Below are positions 1 through 11,281 of a stretch of 64,000 bases of DNA, piece by piece. Below the pieces are notes generated by a model. It was given only the letters and a program-made list of their open reading frames with translations. It was not told where the DNA came from and made no database searches. The stretch comes from Manis javanica (taxonomy: Eukaryota; Chordata; Mammalia; Pholidota; Manidae): assembly GCF_040802235.1 (NCBI RefSeq), contig NC_133157.1, forward strand, positions 87,964,001 to 88,028,000, given 5' to 3'. Made by a program: the position numbers and the translations under genes. Within the stretch, counting starts at the first letter, position 1. The number at the start of each line of letters is the position of its first letter.

Positions 1-267
1 GGGGGGTGGTCTATTGTGACCTTAGCTGATTGGCTGAGGAGGGTTGCTGGGCAAGGTTTCCGCAGGAATGGGCGTGGCTTGAGCGGGAAACTTTTTACTC
101 AAAATGGGGGACAGAAAACAAAATGGAGGGACATAGTTATTCAAAATGGAAGACACAAAATGGAGGCAGGAGTCATGTAGGGGACACAGCTATTCAAGAT
201 GGGGGACACAAAATGGAGTCAGGGGGTCATGTAATTATTCAAGATGGAGGACACAATGGAGGCAGGG
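1..267. repeat. Degenerate tandem repeat, possibly LTR-derived
   Basis: Three to four imperfect units of roughly 50 bases recur. Each has a core like 'tattcaaaatgg' followed by 'acaaaatggagg' (starts near 131, 184 and 232). Ahead of them is a 'gattggctga' CCAAT-type motif. The wording resembles the promoter-side part of the gamma-type solo LTR at 14,462-14,872, which contains 'catagttatttaacatagaac' and 'aaaatggagtc'. An LTR fragment with internal tandem amplification is therefore plausible. The element is cut by the window edge, so I cannot place its end. Confidence 0.4.
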
Positions 268-1700
268 TCCCGCAGTCCCACAAGAAGACTTTGTCTTCTC
301 CAGTCAGTCACTGCCAGGGTGGAATGAACTAAAGAGGGCCTTGAGCCTTGAGTGTGTGGGGGGTAAAACTGCAGTATTTCCAGAATCCCTCTCCTGGCCT
401 TAGTCTCTATACACACCCCGCTGCAGCTTCTCGCAGGCTCTGTGGCAAGGGGTGGGGAGAGGCTGTTCTCCCCTCCTGCTGTGTAATTGGGCTGACCCCG
501 TCATCTGCCAGGGATCCATCCACAGAGCTTCTCCTATATGGACAGGGTGGGGAGGCGAGTGCGCCGTGACCGCCTGGAGGAGGAGAGTGGCAGCCCGAGG
601 GGCAAACGGAGCCGGGCCTCACTGTGAGCAATGAGCAGGTTTCTCCCATTGATGCTGGAAGTCTAGCCTTCCCATCACACTGGGTCATTCTTCCTGGGCT
701 GGGGGGAGTGCTGCCCCCCAGAGCCACAGAATGGAGTGATCACCTCACCGCTGTGCACTGTTAGCCTCTGGGAGTGAGGACCTGGAAAGGCTGGATGCGA
801 GGAAGGAGGTGCCCATGAATGTGCAGAGAACACAGCGCCCCCTGGAGTCCCACGGCCATCTGCAGACCTAGAGGGAAGGAAACGTTAAGAGCTCAGTGGC
901 TCATTCTGGCCCCACCCTGGGGTCTCCACCCTGCTCCAGGTCCTTGATCACAGGCTTATCGAAGCCACCATTAGGTCGCAGGCAGAGGGCCAAACCTCTA
1001 GGCAGATAGCAAATAAGAGCGAGTTAATCCCTTCACACTGTATTCCAAGCCTGCCTATCAACTCTTGAATTCTCTTGATTCTAGACAGGATGAGTTACTA
1101 ATAGGTGGGAGACCCAGGACTGAAGAACTCTGGGTGGGAGCCTTTTCTGTGACCTTCACTAAACACCCAACCCAGGGGCTCCTCCCAAGGGAAAAGTGGG
1201 GACTTACAAAGCTGGGAGACCAGCCTATGGTTACAGTTGCCTAGGCAGTCTTGCCTGGCTCCCAGTCCTTGCTAATTTCAGCAGGACAGGCCATCAGATG
1301 GGATTTGTCACGTGGTAGGGTGGGGGCAGGGGCAGAGTGACCTGCCGAAATGGAGTGTGTTGGGGGGTGCAGGCCAAGAGGGGTCCACTGCTCTCTGTCT
1401 CCAGCGCAGCTTCCCTCTCCTCTGGCCTCACCATATAGGAAAGCAGCAGGATGCAGAGCGGTTGCTCCACACGGATCCTACACTTTGTGCCACACATGCT
1501 GTGCCCAGTGGGCCAGGCTGCCCCGAGGTGTTCCCAGGGTTGAGACCTGCTCCAGGGATGCCCTGGTCCAGATGACAGCAAGAATAGGCCCCATCCTGCA
1601 GGCCTGTCAGGACCCCAACATGTGGTTCTGGGAGCAGGTGGGGATAGGTTGAGGGGGCACAGGCTGCTCCAGCCTTGGTGTCTCCCAGGAGCCAGGCCCT
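268..1700 (+). repeat. Duplication copy A: SPATA31 3'-end fragment plus 3' flank
   Basis: About 60 bases (268-325) match the last coding part of the SPATA31-like gene seen at 12.7 kb and 23.2 kb ('cccacaagaagactttgtct'). The copy then jumps directly to 3'-flank sequence that matches 13,680-14,390 (copy B) and 24,110-25,490 (copy C). About 0.9 kb present in copy B between these points is absent here. Homology to copy C continues to about 1,695 ('gtctcccaggagccagg'), where the 90-bp minisatellite starts. No open frame here looks coding. Confidence 0.75.
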
Positions 1701-1860
1701 GCCTATAGGCCCCCTCCAATAGGCCCCCAAGGCTGCAGCCTGGAAGTACCACTGGCCTGACCTCTTCCCGGCCACCATATACCCACAGGGTCTGCCAGGA
1801 CCCTCTCTGATAGGCCCCCAGGACAGCACCCCTGGAGTGCCCCTCGCTGCTGACTGGCGC
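1700..1860. repeat. First units of the 90-bp minisatellite
   Basis: Roughly two units with the same consensus words as the main array ('taggcccccaaggctgcagc', 'gggtctgccaggaccctctc', 'cccctggagtgcc'). They sit exactly where homology to duplication copy C stops. The array stops near 1,860 and resumes at about 2,830 after a block of other sequence. Confidence 0.75.
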
Positions 1861-2379
1861 ACCGCCTTCTTCCACCCGGCCTCCCCAGCGGCCCGAAGCC
1901 CCACTCCTTCTGCCAAAGTGCCGAACATCTGGCTGCCCCACCATCTCCCGGCCCTGTCTCCCCACTGGCCTGAAACCCCACCCCCTCGGCAGGACTGTCT
2001 CCCAGTCCCGTGCTCCGCTCCGGCCTGAAGCCCCGCCATGACTGCAAGTGTCAACACTCCGCCCCCTGAAGCCTGTCACCTATTCTCACCAACCCTTCCA
2101 CTCCCTAATTTCATTTGTATGTACATGAAAACAAACAAGAAAAAACAAATACATGATAAATCATTTAATTAAATCATAGCAATTACCAGACATGTGATAA
2201 AGGAAGAATAAAGTTTTTTTGTGTGTAGAAAAATCAATTGTATGTCTCTTTCTTAGAAACATTTTATCTGTTAAGAATACAGAAATGCTTTTATATCTGA
2301 GTCATAACAATTTAACAATCAATTTTAGTAGGTATTTTCCAGAATTAATGTAGTTCGATAACTTTAAATATCCTACAAA
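1861..2379. other. Spacer without recognised gene
   Basis: 1,861-2,090 is GC-rich with loose 'ctggcctgaagccccgcc' repeats. 2,090-2,379 is AT-rich. I see no gene or RNA here. Confidence 0.5.
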
Positions 2380-2640
2380 ATAAAAACAGACTCACAAACA
2401 CAGGGAACAGACTGGTGGTTACCACTGAGAGGGGACAAAAAATAGGTGTATAGGGTAGAGTTACAAACTTAAATTTATTAAATTTAGTCACAGGGATGGA
2501 AGTACAGCACAGGCAATAGAGCTAATAATATGGCACTAAATTTACGGTCACATAATAACTACACTTATCATGGCGAGGCTTTGGTACCATAAACAATTGA
2601 TGGATCATTTTGTTGTTTATCTGAAACAAACATCATGATG
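2380..2640 (+). mobile_element. Old L1 3'-end fragment (L1MA/MB-like 3' UTR)
   Basis: The words 'gggaacagactggtggttac', 'acagggatggaagtacagca' and 'tacacttatcatggcgaggc', in this order, match the remembered 3' UTR of mammalian L1MA/L1MB-type elements. The element is heavily diverged with no coding part. It interrupts the minisatellite between its first two units and the main array. Confidence 0.65.
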
Positions 2641-2829
2641 TTTTTAATCATATGTTTCAAGGAAAACGTTTTAAGGAATAAAGGAAGAATAAAATGGCCG
2701 ATGGTGTCTAAAGGTGAAGAAACTAGAAAAAATAGATTCACATCATATTCAATTCTCATTCTCCTTAAAACAAACATTCCAACATGTGTCTCATTATTCA
2801 GGGAACTATGAGGACTTATGGAAATTGAA

Positions 2830-5800
2830 CCTCTTGTTCGTAGCCCACCCGTCTCCCACCAGCACAGACCCATAGGGGTCTGTCAGGACCTCCTCCCATT
2901 GGGTATGCCAGGACCACTCCAATAGGCCCAAAGGTGGCACCCCTCTAGTGGCGGTAATCTGGGTCCTCCCCCACCAGCACAGACATACAGTGGCCCTCCA
3001 GGAACCCTCCAATAGGCCCCAAGGCTACAGCTCTGGAGTACCACTGGGCCGAACACTTCACCAGCACAGACCACAGAGTCCTCCAGGACCCACTCTGAAA
3101 GGCCCCTTAGGCTGCACCCCTGGAGAGCCGGTGTCCTGGCCTCTCCCCTGCAAACACAGACTCATAGAGGTCCCCAAGAACTGGCGCTGATAGTCCCCAA
3201 GGCTGCAGACCCATTCCCCAGCAGCACAGACCATAGGGTCTGCCAGGACCCTGTCTGATAGGTTCCCAAGGCTGCACCCCTGGACTGGTGCTCAGCCGAC
3301 CATCACTCGCCTGCACAGACACGTAGGGTCGGCCAGGACCCCCTCCGAGAGGCCTCAAAGACTGCAGCCCAGGAGGACCAGTGTCTCGACACCTCCCCTA
3401 CCAGCACAGACTCACAGGGTTCCACCAGGATCCCCTCCGATAGGTCCACAAGGCTGCAGCCATGCGGTGCCGCTGACGCTTAACCTCCACCTCCAGCACA
3501 CACCATAGGCCCCCAAGGTTGCACCCTTGGAGTACCATTTTCCTGGGCCCTCCCCCACCAGCACTGACCCATAGAGGTAGTCCAGGAACCCTCTGAGAGG
3601 CCCCAAAGGCTGCAGCCCTGGAGTGCCTCTGTGTCGACCCCTCCTGCACCAGCACAGACCATAGAGTCCGCCAGGGCCCCCACCGACAGGCCCCAAAGGC
3701 TTCAACTGGGAAGTGCCGCTGAGCCAACCACTCCCCCATCAGCACAGACACATAGGGGTCTGCCAGGACCCCCTCTCATTGTTCCCCAAGGATCCAGCCC
3801 TGGAGTGCCACTGGCTGGACCCCTCCTCCAACAGCTCAGATCATAGGGTCCCTTAGGCCCCCTCCCATCTGCCCCCAGGGCTGCACCCTTGGAGTGCTGC
3901 TGTCCCAGAGTGCCCCCACAGCACACACTGATAGGGGTATGCCAGGACCCCTCTGATAGGTCCCAAGGCAGCACCCCTCAAGTGCTGTTATCCCAGCTAC
4001 TCCCCGCCAGCACAGACACAGAGTGGCCCTTCAGCAACCCTCCAATAGGCCCCAAGGCTGCAGCCCTGGAGTGCCACTGAGCAGACTCCTTCCCCACCAG
4101 CATGGTCCCACAGAGGTCCGCCAGGACCTGCTCTGATAGTCAAACAGCTGCAGCCATGGAGTGACTGGGAAGACCCCCTCCCCCACCAGCACAGACCACA
4201 CCGTCCACCAGGTCCCCATCCGATAGGTTCCCAAGGCTGCACCCCTGGAGTGGTGCTCAGCCAACCATCACCTGCCTGCACAGACACATAGGGTTCACCA
4301 GGACCCCCTCCAAGAGGCCCCAAAGGCTGCAGCCCTGGAGGGCCGCTGTCTCGACACCTCCCCTACCAGCACAGACCCACAGGGTTCTGCCAGGATCCCC
4401 TCCGATAGGCCCCAAGGTTGCAGCCCTGGAGTGCCGCTCCTCTGCCCGACCCCTCCTCTGCCAGCATAGACCATAGAGTCTACCAGGACCCCTACCTATA
4501 GTCCCACAAGGCTGCAGCCCCATAGTGCCGCAGTCTCGGCCCCTCCCCCGCCAGCACAGCTCCATGGGGGTACATCAGGGCACCTTTGATAGGCCCCAAG
4601 GCTAACCCTGGAGTGACAATGTCCCTGAGCCTCCCCCGCAGGACAGACCCACTGGGGTACGCCAGGGCACGTCCGAGAGACCCAAAGGCTGCCCCCCTGG
4701 AGGACCGCTTGCCCGAGCCCTCCCCCACCAGCACAATCTCATAGGGGTCCGCCAGGATCCCCCCCCGATAGGACCCAAGTCTGCAGCCCTGGAGTGACTC
4801 TGGCCCGACCCCTCCCCTGCCAGCACAGACCATAGGGTCCGGTGGGACTCCCTCTGATAGGTCCACAAGGCTGCAGCCATGGGGTGCCACTGGCGCTTAC
4901 CCTCCACTGCCAGCACACACCATAGAGTCTGCCAAGACCCTCTCTGATAGGACCCCCAGGCTGCACCCCTGGAGTGCTGTTTTCCCAGCCCCTCCCCCAC
5001 CAGCACTGACACATATGGGCAGTCCAGGAACCCTCTGATAAGCCCCAAAGGCTGCAGCCCTGGAGTGCCTCTGTGTCGACCCCTCCTGCACCAGCACAGA
5101 CCATAGAGTCTGCCAGAGCCCCCTCCGACAGACCCCCAAATCTGCAGCCGGGAAGTGCCACTGAGGCTACCTGTCCCCCACCATTACAGACCCATATGGG
5201 TCTGCCAGGAACCCCTCTCATAGTGCCCCATGGATCCAGCCCTGGAGTGCCACTGACCAGACCCCTCTCCCAACAGCTCAGATCATAGGGTCCACCAGGC
5301 CCTCTCCCATCTGCCCCCAAGGCTGCACCCTTGGAGTGCTGCTGTCCTGGAGCATCCCCCACAGCACACACCCATAGGGGTACACCAGGACCCCTCCAAT
5401 AGGCCCCAAGGCGGCACCCCTCAAGTGCCACTATCCTGGGCCATCCCTGCCAGGAGACACCGAGTGGCCCTCCAGGAACCCTCCAATAGGCCCCAAACCT
5501 GCAGCTCTGGAGTGCCGCTGGGCCGACCCCTTCCCCACCAGCACAGACCACAGAGTCCACCAGGACCCCCTGCAGTTGGCCCCAAAGGCTGCACCCCTGG
5601 AGTGCTGGTGTCCCGGCCCCTCCCCTGCCAACACAGACTAAAAGAGGTCCCCCAGGACCCGCTCTGATAGTCCCCCAAGGCTGCAGCCCTGGAGTGCTGC
5701 TGGGCAGCCCCCTCTGCCACCAGCACGGTCCCACATAGGTCTGCCAGGACCCTCTCTGATAATCAAACAAGGCTGCAGCTATGGTGTGACTCTGGGAAGA

Positions 5801-6511
5801 CCCGTCCCCCACCAGCACAAACCACACGGTCCACCAAGTCCCTGTCGCTTGGTTCCCAAGGCTGCACCCCTGGAGTGGCACTCAGCCAAACATTACCAGC
5901 CTGCACAGACACAGGGTCTGCCAGGACCCCTCCCAGAGGCCCCAAATGCTGCAGCCCTGGAGGGCTGCTTTCTCCACACCTCCCCTACCAGCACAGACCC
6001 ACAGGGTTCCGCCAGGATCCCCTCTGATAGGTCCATAATGCTGCAGCCCTGGAGTGCTCTGTCAACCTCTCCCCCACCATCAGACCATATAGTCTGCCAG
6101 GGCCCCCTCCGACGGGCCCCCAAGGCTGCAGCCAGGAAGTGCCACTGAGCCGACCCCTCCCCCACCAGCACAGACCCATAGGGTTCCACCAGGACCCCCT
6201 CCTATAGTGCCCCATGGATCCAGTTGCTGGACCCCTCCCCCAACAGTTCAGGTCATAGGGTCTGCCATGCCCCTTCCCATCTGCTCCCAAGGCTGTACCC
6301 TTGGAGTGCTGCTCTCCCATAGCATTTCCCACAGAATTCACCCATAGGGTTATGCCAGGACCTCACCGATAGGCCCCATGGTTGCAACCCTGACGTGCCA
6401 CTCTCCTGGACCCTCCACTGCCAACACAGACACAAAGAGTCCCTCCAGGAACCCTCCAATAGGCCCCAAGGCTGCAGCTCTGGAGTGCCACTGGACCAAC
6501 CCATTCCCCAC
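2830..6511. repeat. 90-bp-unit minisatellite array, about 41 units
   Basis: A degenerate unit recurs every ~90 bases. Successive 'ccaggacccc'-type words fall near 4,300, 4,390, 4,482, 4,573, 4,663, 4,753, 4,843 and 4,934. The unit runs 'caggaccccctccgatagg', 'ccccaaggctgcagccctgg', 'agtgccgctg', 'gacccctcccccaccagcac', 'agacccatagggtctgc'. Ninety is a multiple of three, so frames stay in phase and long minus-strand frames appear, the longest 380 codons at 5,881-4,739. These have no initiation context, no known domain and change unit to unit, so I treat them as non-coding. The array is cut at 6,511 by a provirus and resumes at 12,157. Confidence 0.9.
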
Positions 6512-6919
6512 TGTAAGATAAATTCTAGCTGAAATAAGCAGGTGACAACAGGCAAGAAAGGGCCAGGCAGTTTATTTGAGTGCAATTCCAGGGCGAGGTT
6601 CACCATTCTGCAGGATCGCAGGCTGTGGAAGTTGCACCCAGTAGGGGAGGCTGGGAGTTTTTAAGAGAACAGGAAAGGGAGGGAAAAGTGGGCCACGTTG
6701 GGGGTAGGTGTGGAATTTTTATTGGCTCAATGTCGGGACAGCCAGAGGTCTCCTTCTGGATGGAGGGGGTCTGCATCCAGGGTTTGTCAGCACATCATGG
6801 GACTGGAATCCAGGAAGAGCTGTTCATTCCTTCCCCATATGGCACAGAGCTACTTGGCGCTGTCTCTGCTCCTCCTGCACTGTCCTTCCCCTTCTCCCTC
6901 CAGTATCTCCAACCTTACA
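6512..6919 (-). repeat. 3' LTR of the class I provirus
   Basis: Read on the minus strand it starts TGTAAGG and ends CTTACA, a perfect TG...CA with a short inverted repeat. It aligns along its whole length with 11,736-12,156, and is shorter by a few small gaps around 6,745-6,765. The 'ctattggctc'-type CCAAT motif and a reverse-strand 'aataaa'-like region are in the expected order. Confidence 0.92.
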
Positions 6920-6999
6920 TTCCAGCCTTTTGGTCATAATGGGCGATGACTCTATCTGTCTACTGGCTGACGAGGCGTTGTGGGGGGTTGAGGCTGGTA

Positions 7000-8725
7000 T
7001 TAGGCCGAAGGAGAGGGTTTAGTGGAGAGAGGTGCATAACGATGGAGCAACATCTGATTAGTGGCAACCAGGGTTATCTCAGTTAGCTTCTGTTGGAGGA
7101 ACTTGAAGACACAAGGGGCAATTAAGAGTACACCACAAACCGTTATTAAGGGGCCCAGTAGAGGCATTAGCCAGGCTATCATGGGGGACTGAAGCCACCC
7201 ATAAGGGCTGCTTTCAGGTACTCGTGTTTTGCAGAGGTCTTTTTGTAGTTCTTGTAATTTTTTAATGCTTTGTTCTACGGTCCCGGATTCATTGATATAG
7301 TAACAGCATTCTTCTTGTAGGAAAATACAGGTTCCACCCTTTTCTGCGGTAAGCAGATCTAAAGCCCGCCTATTTTGAAGGGTGACTTGGGCAAGGGAAG
7401 TAAGCTGCCGCTGGAGGGAAATAAGAGAGGTTGAGGTTTCTCCCAGGGTCAGGCTCACTCATCTAATGCTGCCAGTTGACCTGCGAAACCTTGAGAGCTG
7501 ACTAGGCTATGGCCTAACACCCCTGCTCCTGTGGCAGCCGTGACTACTATGGTGACCAGACAATCCTACTAGTATGGGTAGGAAGGCAGCCCTCTTTTGC
7601 CTAGCTCTCAGATACATAGACCATCCGTCTAGCACCTGTTTTACCTCAGGTTTGTTGTATAACATCAATTGGGGAACTAGCATTACTGAAAAGCAGGGTC
7701 CTACCATGGTGCTGCTGATACACTGGGTAAGTGTGTTGTTGCACCAGAAAAACCCACCCCCTTGAAGGGAAATTAGAGTGCCTGTGGTCACCCGTCATCT
7801 GCATTGGCTTCTCAGTGACAGTCCCGAGATGGTGGAATGCTGGGTCAGGTAGCAGGTCAGTGGGGATGATGATTCTTCACACCTTTTTTTGTTGGCCCTG
7901 GACTTATGTTGAGCCCCTGGCTCAAGGCTCGTCTTCCACATCGGTATCTCGCTCAAAAGGAGGCTGCAGTCCTTTTCAGAGGAGTTTACTGGTTAGCCTG
8001 GAAGAGACTAATGGGAATCGCCACCACCGGGGGGTGTTGCGGGGAGGCGCAGAGGAAACAATCGGACACATTGCTGAGGATGTGTGAAGCATTAAGAAAC
8101 TGCACTGTTTCTTCAATGACTCTGGCCCAGGAAAGTGGTGCTCCTGCTGGTCATGTGGAGCAGGGGTAGGGGTCTGACTGAATCTTCTGTTTTAGTGCCT
8201 GTTCTGTCTGTAGAATATTACTTGATACCTGTACCTGGGTGTTTAGAACCTCCATGAGAGTGGGATTCACAGTGGTCCGTTCCCTCTTGATGTATACTGT
8301 GCCCTGTGGCTGGGCTTGGTAACTATTGTATAGCTTGCCCTGTACTCCTTTCTCCCAGAGTTGATCCCATGGGTCACTAATGGTAATATATAGCCTATCC
8401 TGTATTCTGGTGAACATGTTGTCAGAGACTCCTCTTGTACTGCATGAACCCTGCATGTGTCTAATTCAGGATGATATCCCCCATACATGTTGGACTGTAA
8501 AGTACATGTATGAGAGGTTTGGTCATATGGAAAGCACAGCATTGGGTTTGAGAAGGTGTTTAAGATGTCTGTGTATACGGGTATTTGAACTGGTGTCTGA
8601 CAACCCACATGTGGGCAATTTTGGGTGCCTACTTCTCGGGCTTCGGTTCCATGAGGAAGAGCTAGTTGGAGCTTAAACTTCCATGCAGAGTAGCTCTGCC
8701 TGGAGACCATTGGGCTATTCATCTG
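7000..8725 (-). pseudogene. env: Broken retroviral env (surface plus transmembrane)
   Basis: Remnant of a class I envelope gene. The surface part is readable in two frames (8,722-8,267 and 8,456-8,151), so there is a frameshift near 8,300-8,450. Sequence from 8,150 to 7,800 is too decayed to read. The transmembrane part lies at 7,791-7,000. It shows a basic cleavage motif RQKR followed by a hydrophobic stretch starting AAFLPILVGL (fusion-peptide position), and an immunosuppressive-type region with the CX6CC disulfide motif (C-IFLQEE-CC). A hydrophobic anchor (LMPLLGPLITVCGVLLIAP) precedes the tail. At least one stop separates the fusion-peptide segment from the rest, near 7,500. The CX6CC motif is typical of gammaretrovirus-like transmembrane proteins. 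It cannot make a full envelope as it stands. Confidence 0.9.
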
Positions 8726-8737
8726 GCTGCTTGCACT

Positions 8738-9478
8738 TCACATGACCAGCATCTTAGGAGGACCCACCTCACAAGACACCCAATCATCATGTCTGGGTGC
8801 CCGTTTGAGCCTAGAAAGGTGATACCAGGAATAATGCCCATGTAGTTTGACTGCTGAGGGCGTAGTGAAGATTACTGTATAAGGCCCTGTCCAGTGGGGT
8901 TGGAGGGATTTTGGCTGGAGTTCTCTTAGAAGTACCTTGTCCCCTGGCTGAAGGATCACTGCATCTCCTGGGTTGTTGGATGACGTAGGTTGGGGTAGGA
9001 GCTGGTCTGCGTGTTCCCTGAGAAGATATCTCAACAGTGAAAAGTAAGGAAGGTAGAAGGCCAAAGGAGGAGAGGTAGCAGGCAGGCCTGTGCTCAGTAA
9101 GAAGGGCCTGCCATACATTAGCTCAAATTCACTTAGTCCAGCTGGTCCCTGGGGGGCAGCACACAGCCAAGTGAGAGCGATGGGGAGAAGATGGGGCCAG
9201 GAGAGCTTTACCTCCAGAGACAGCTTAGGTAGTTGGTCCTTTAGGAGATTGTTAGCCCTTTCAACCTTACCCGACAATTGGGGGTGATAGGGTATATGGA
9301 GGTTCCAGGTGATATTGAGAGCCTCGGCTGTTAGCTGAATGACCCGGGAGATGAAGGCAGGTCCATTATCGGATTAGAGTTAAGTGGGGAGCCCAAAATG
9401 AGGAACGATGTGTTCCACCAGCACTTGCGCCACCACTGATGCAGTCTCGGTAGGTGGGGAAGGCCTCGATCCACCCGC
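8738..9478 (-). pseudogene. pol: Retroviral integrase remnant (only surviving pol part)
   Basis: The core and C-terminal domain of a gammaretrovirus-like integrase. The piece begins at WIEAFPT, changes frame at once, and carries SDNGPAF (second catalytic Asp) near 9,370-9,345. It then has the GKVERAN context of the catalytic Glu near 9,265, and a C-terminal domain with WTGPYTV and HLSRLKRAP. The first catalytic Asp, the zinc-binding N-terminus and all of protease, RT and RNase H are absent, because gag joins directly to this segment. One frameshift lies just after the junction, and a stop lies before SDNG. Part of the original pol-env overlap remains at about 8,725-8,740. Confidence 0.9.
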
Positions 9479-11281
9479 AGCTGGGGCACGGTCTGGTCGT
9501 TCTGCGTGGTTGGTTGGGGCACTTCCATGCCCAGTGCCCTTCTTCGCCACACCAAAAGCAAGGGCCCGGAGGTTCGAGTTGATCTTCAGGGACACCCTGA
9601 TGATCCCCACGAGCTGGTCGCAGAGCAGCTGTTATGGCGCGAGTCTGTTCCGCCATTCGGGCAGTTGACCTCTTCTCACTCTCCTCCTCTCGGGCATGAA
9701 AAACCTTAAATGCCATATCTACCAGGTCTTCTAGAGGGGTCTGGGGACCATCTTCAGCCTTTTTAAGCTTGCGCCTGATGTTGGGAGCTGGCTGAGTTAT
9801 AAAATGCATGGCCAGGAGAGAGGAATCCAATGCTGAGGCTGGGTCAATATTAGTAAAAGCCTCTAGGGTTTCCTTGAGGCGCTTGAGGAATTCTGACAGG
9901 TTTTCTTCAGGCCTCTGGGTAATTTCTCTAAGCTTATTGTAATTGATGGCCTTTTGGGCGGTTGAGTTCATACCTGCTGACAAGTAGCAAACCATGCGAT
10001 CCCAGCACACCTCACCCTCAGGAATATTATAATCCCACAGGGGTTCCTGTAGAGGAACAGCCTCCCTGCCCATAGGTTCCCATTCATCTGTGGCATGGGC
10101 CTCATTGGCACAGTGCTGTGCCACCACCGTGACATGGTCATATTCTTCCGGGGTTAGAGTGGATTGGAGGACTACATGTACATCGTGCCAGGTGAGCTTG
10201 TAAGCTTGAGTGAGATATTTAAACTGTTTAGCGAACATTACGGGGTTGGAGGAAAAGGACCCCAGTCACTGCTTCACTTGGGACTGGTCTGCCAGGGAAA
10301 AGGGAACATGAACCTGCACTACCCCTTCAGCCCCCACTACCTCCCTCAGAGAAGCCATCACATGAGCCTGAGACTGCTGTGACTTAGAGCCGGTTATGAG
10401 AGGGCTAGACCATTTGGGTGCCAGCTGCGAGTAGGACAGTGGTGGGTTTGAAGGAGGGGACGGAGGAGGTGACACTGGCAATGGGGGATACAACCTGGGA
10501 ATCAATGCGGAACTTGAAGGCAGTGGACCAGGATATGGGGGAGTTTTATCCATTTTTTCTGAAGTGGAGTCGGCACCTGTGGAGCAAGATGGCAGCATGA
10601 CCGGAAGAGAAGGGAAACAGGATGGTGGAGAGTCTGGAAGAGAAGGGGAACAAGATTGTGTAGAGACTGGAAGAAAAGGGGAACAAGATAATGGAGAGAC
10701 CAGAAGAGAAGGGGACCAAGATGGTGGAGAGACTGGATGAGAAGGGAAACAAGGTGGTGAAGAGACCGGAAGAGAAGGGGAACAAGGTGGTGGAGAGACC
10801 AGAAGAGAAGGGGAACAAGATGGTGGGGAGAGAGAGACAGAGAGGAGGAGGGGTGAGGACATGAACATTGAGGAAGGGAGCTGGCCCCCACGATGGGCCT
10901 GGAGGAGCGGGAAGGGGGGTAGCCAAGATCCGCCGCTGAGTCCGTCAGAGAAAAGCCTCCCAGTAATAGGAGTGGTAGAGATCAGTGGCCCTTGTCAGAG
11001 ATCTGGGCGGGCGCGCAAAGTTCAAAAAGCCTCCACATAGGGGATTTCACCCCACTTTCCACTCCAGTGGCATCAGTCAAGTCAGTGAGGAGGCCAAAAT
11101 TGAAATTTCCCTCAGGGTGCCAGCGAGATTGGTAGTCCAAGGGATACTGAGGCCAGGCCTGAGAGCAAAGGAAGACCAGCTTCTCTTTGTGAATTTCCTG
11201 GGACAAATATAGAGTAGCCAAATTAGAAATGAGACACTGCAACGGGGTCTAAGCCTCCGCTTTTGAGGACTGGTTCCCCAT
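9479..11281 (-). pseudogene. gag: Broken retroviral gag with 11-residue repeat
   Basis: The gag start is visible on the minus strand at 11,281: M-G-N-Q-S-S-K, with Gly2 as in myristoylated gammaretroviral matrix proteins. It is followed by an in-frame TAG at codon 11. The matrix frame resumes to about 10,982. A proline/serine-rich region (10,926-10,440) contains seven 33-bp repeats, each coding an 11-residue unit like SPSLPVSPPSC. Capsid follows in the frame 10,238-9,480, with a major-homology-like segment (ENLSEFLKRLKETLEAF). One nucleocapsid zinc knuckle, CFWCGEEGHWAWKC (CX2CX4HX4C), is intact. A frameshift separates the proline-rich part from capsid. The frame runs into integrase at about 9,478 because pro-RT is deleted. 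Confidence 0.9.

Noticed and set aside
1294..2079. 261-codon minus-strand frame
   Set aside because: It runs across duplication flank and minisatellite edge. The homologous region in copy C (25,070-25,489) reads differently and no domain is visible.
4739..5881. 380-codon minus-strand open frame as a real gene
   Set aside because: It lies wholly inside the 90-bp minisatellite, whose period preserves frame. It has no known domain, and equivalent units nearby are interrupted.
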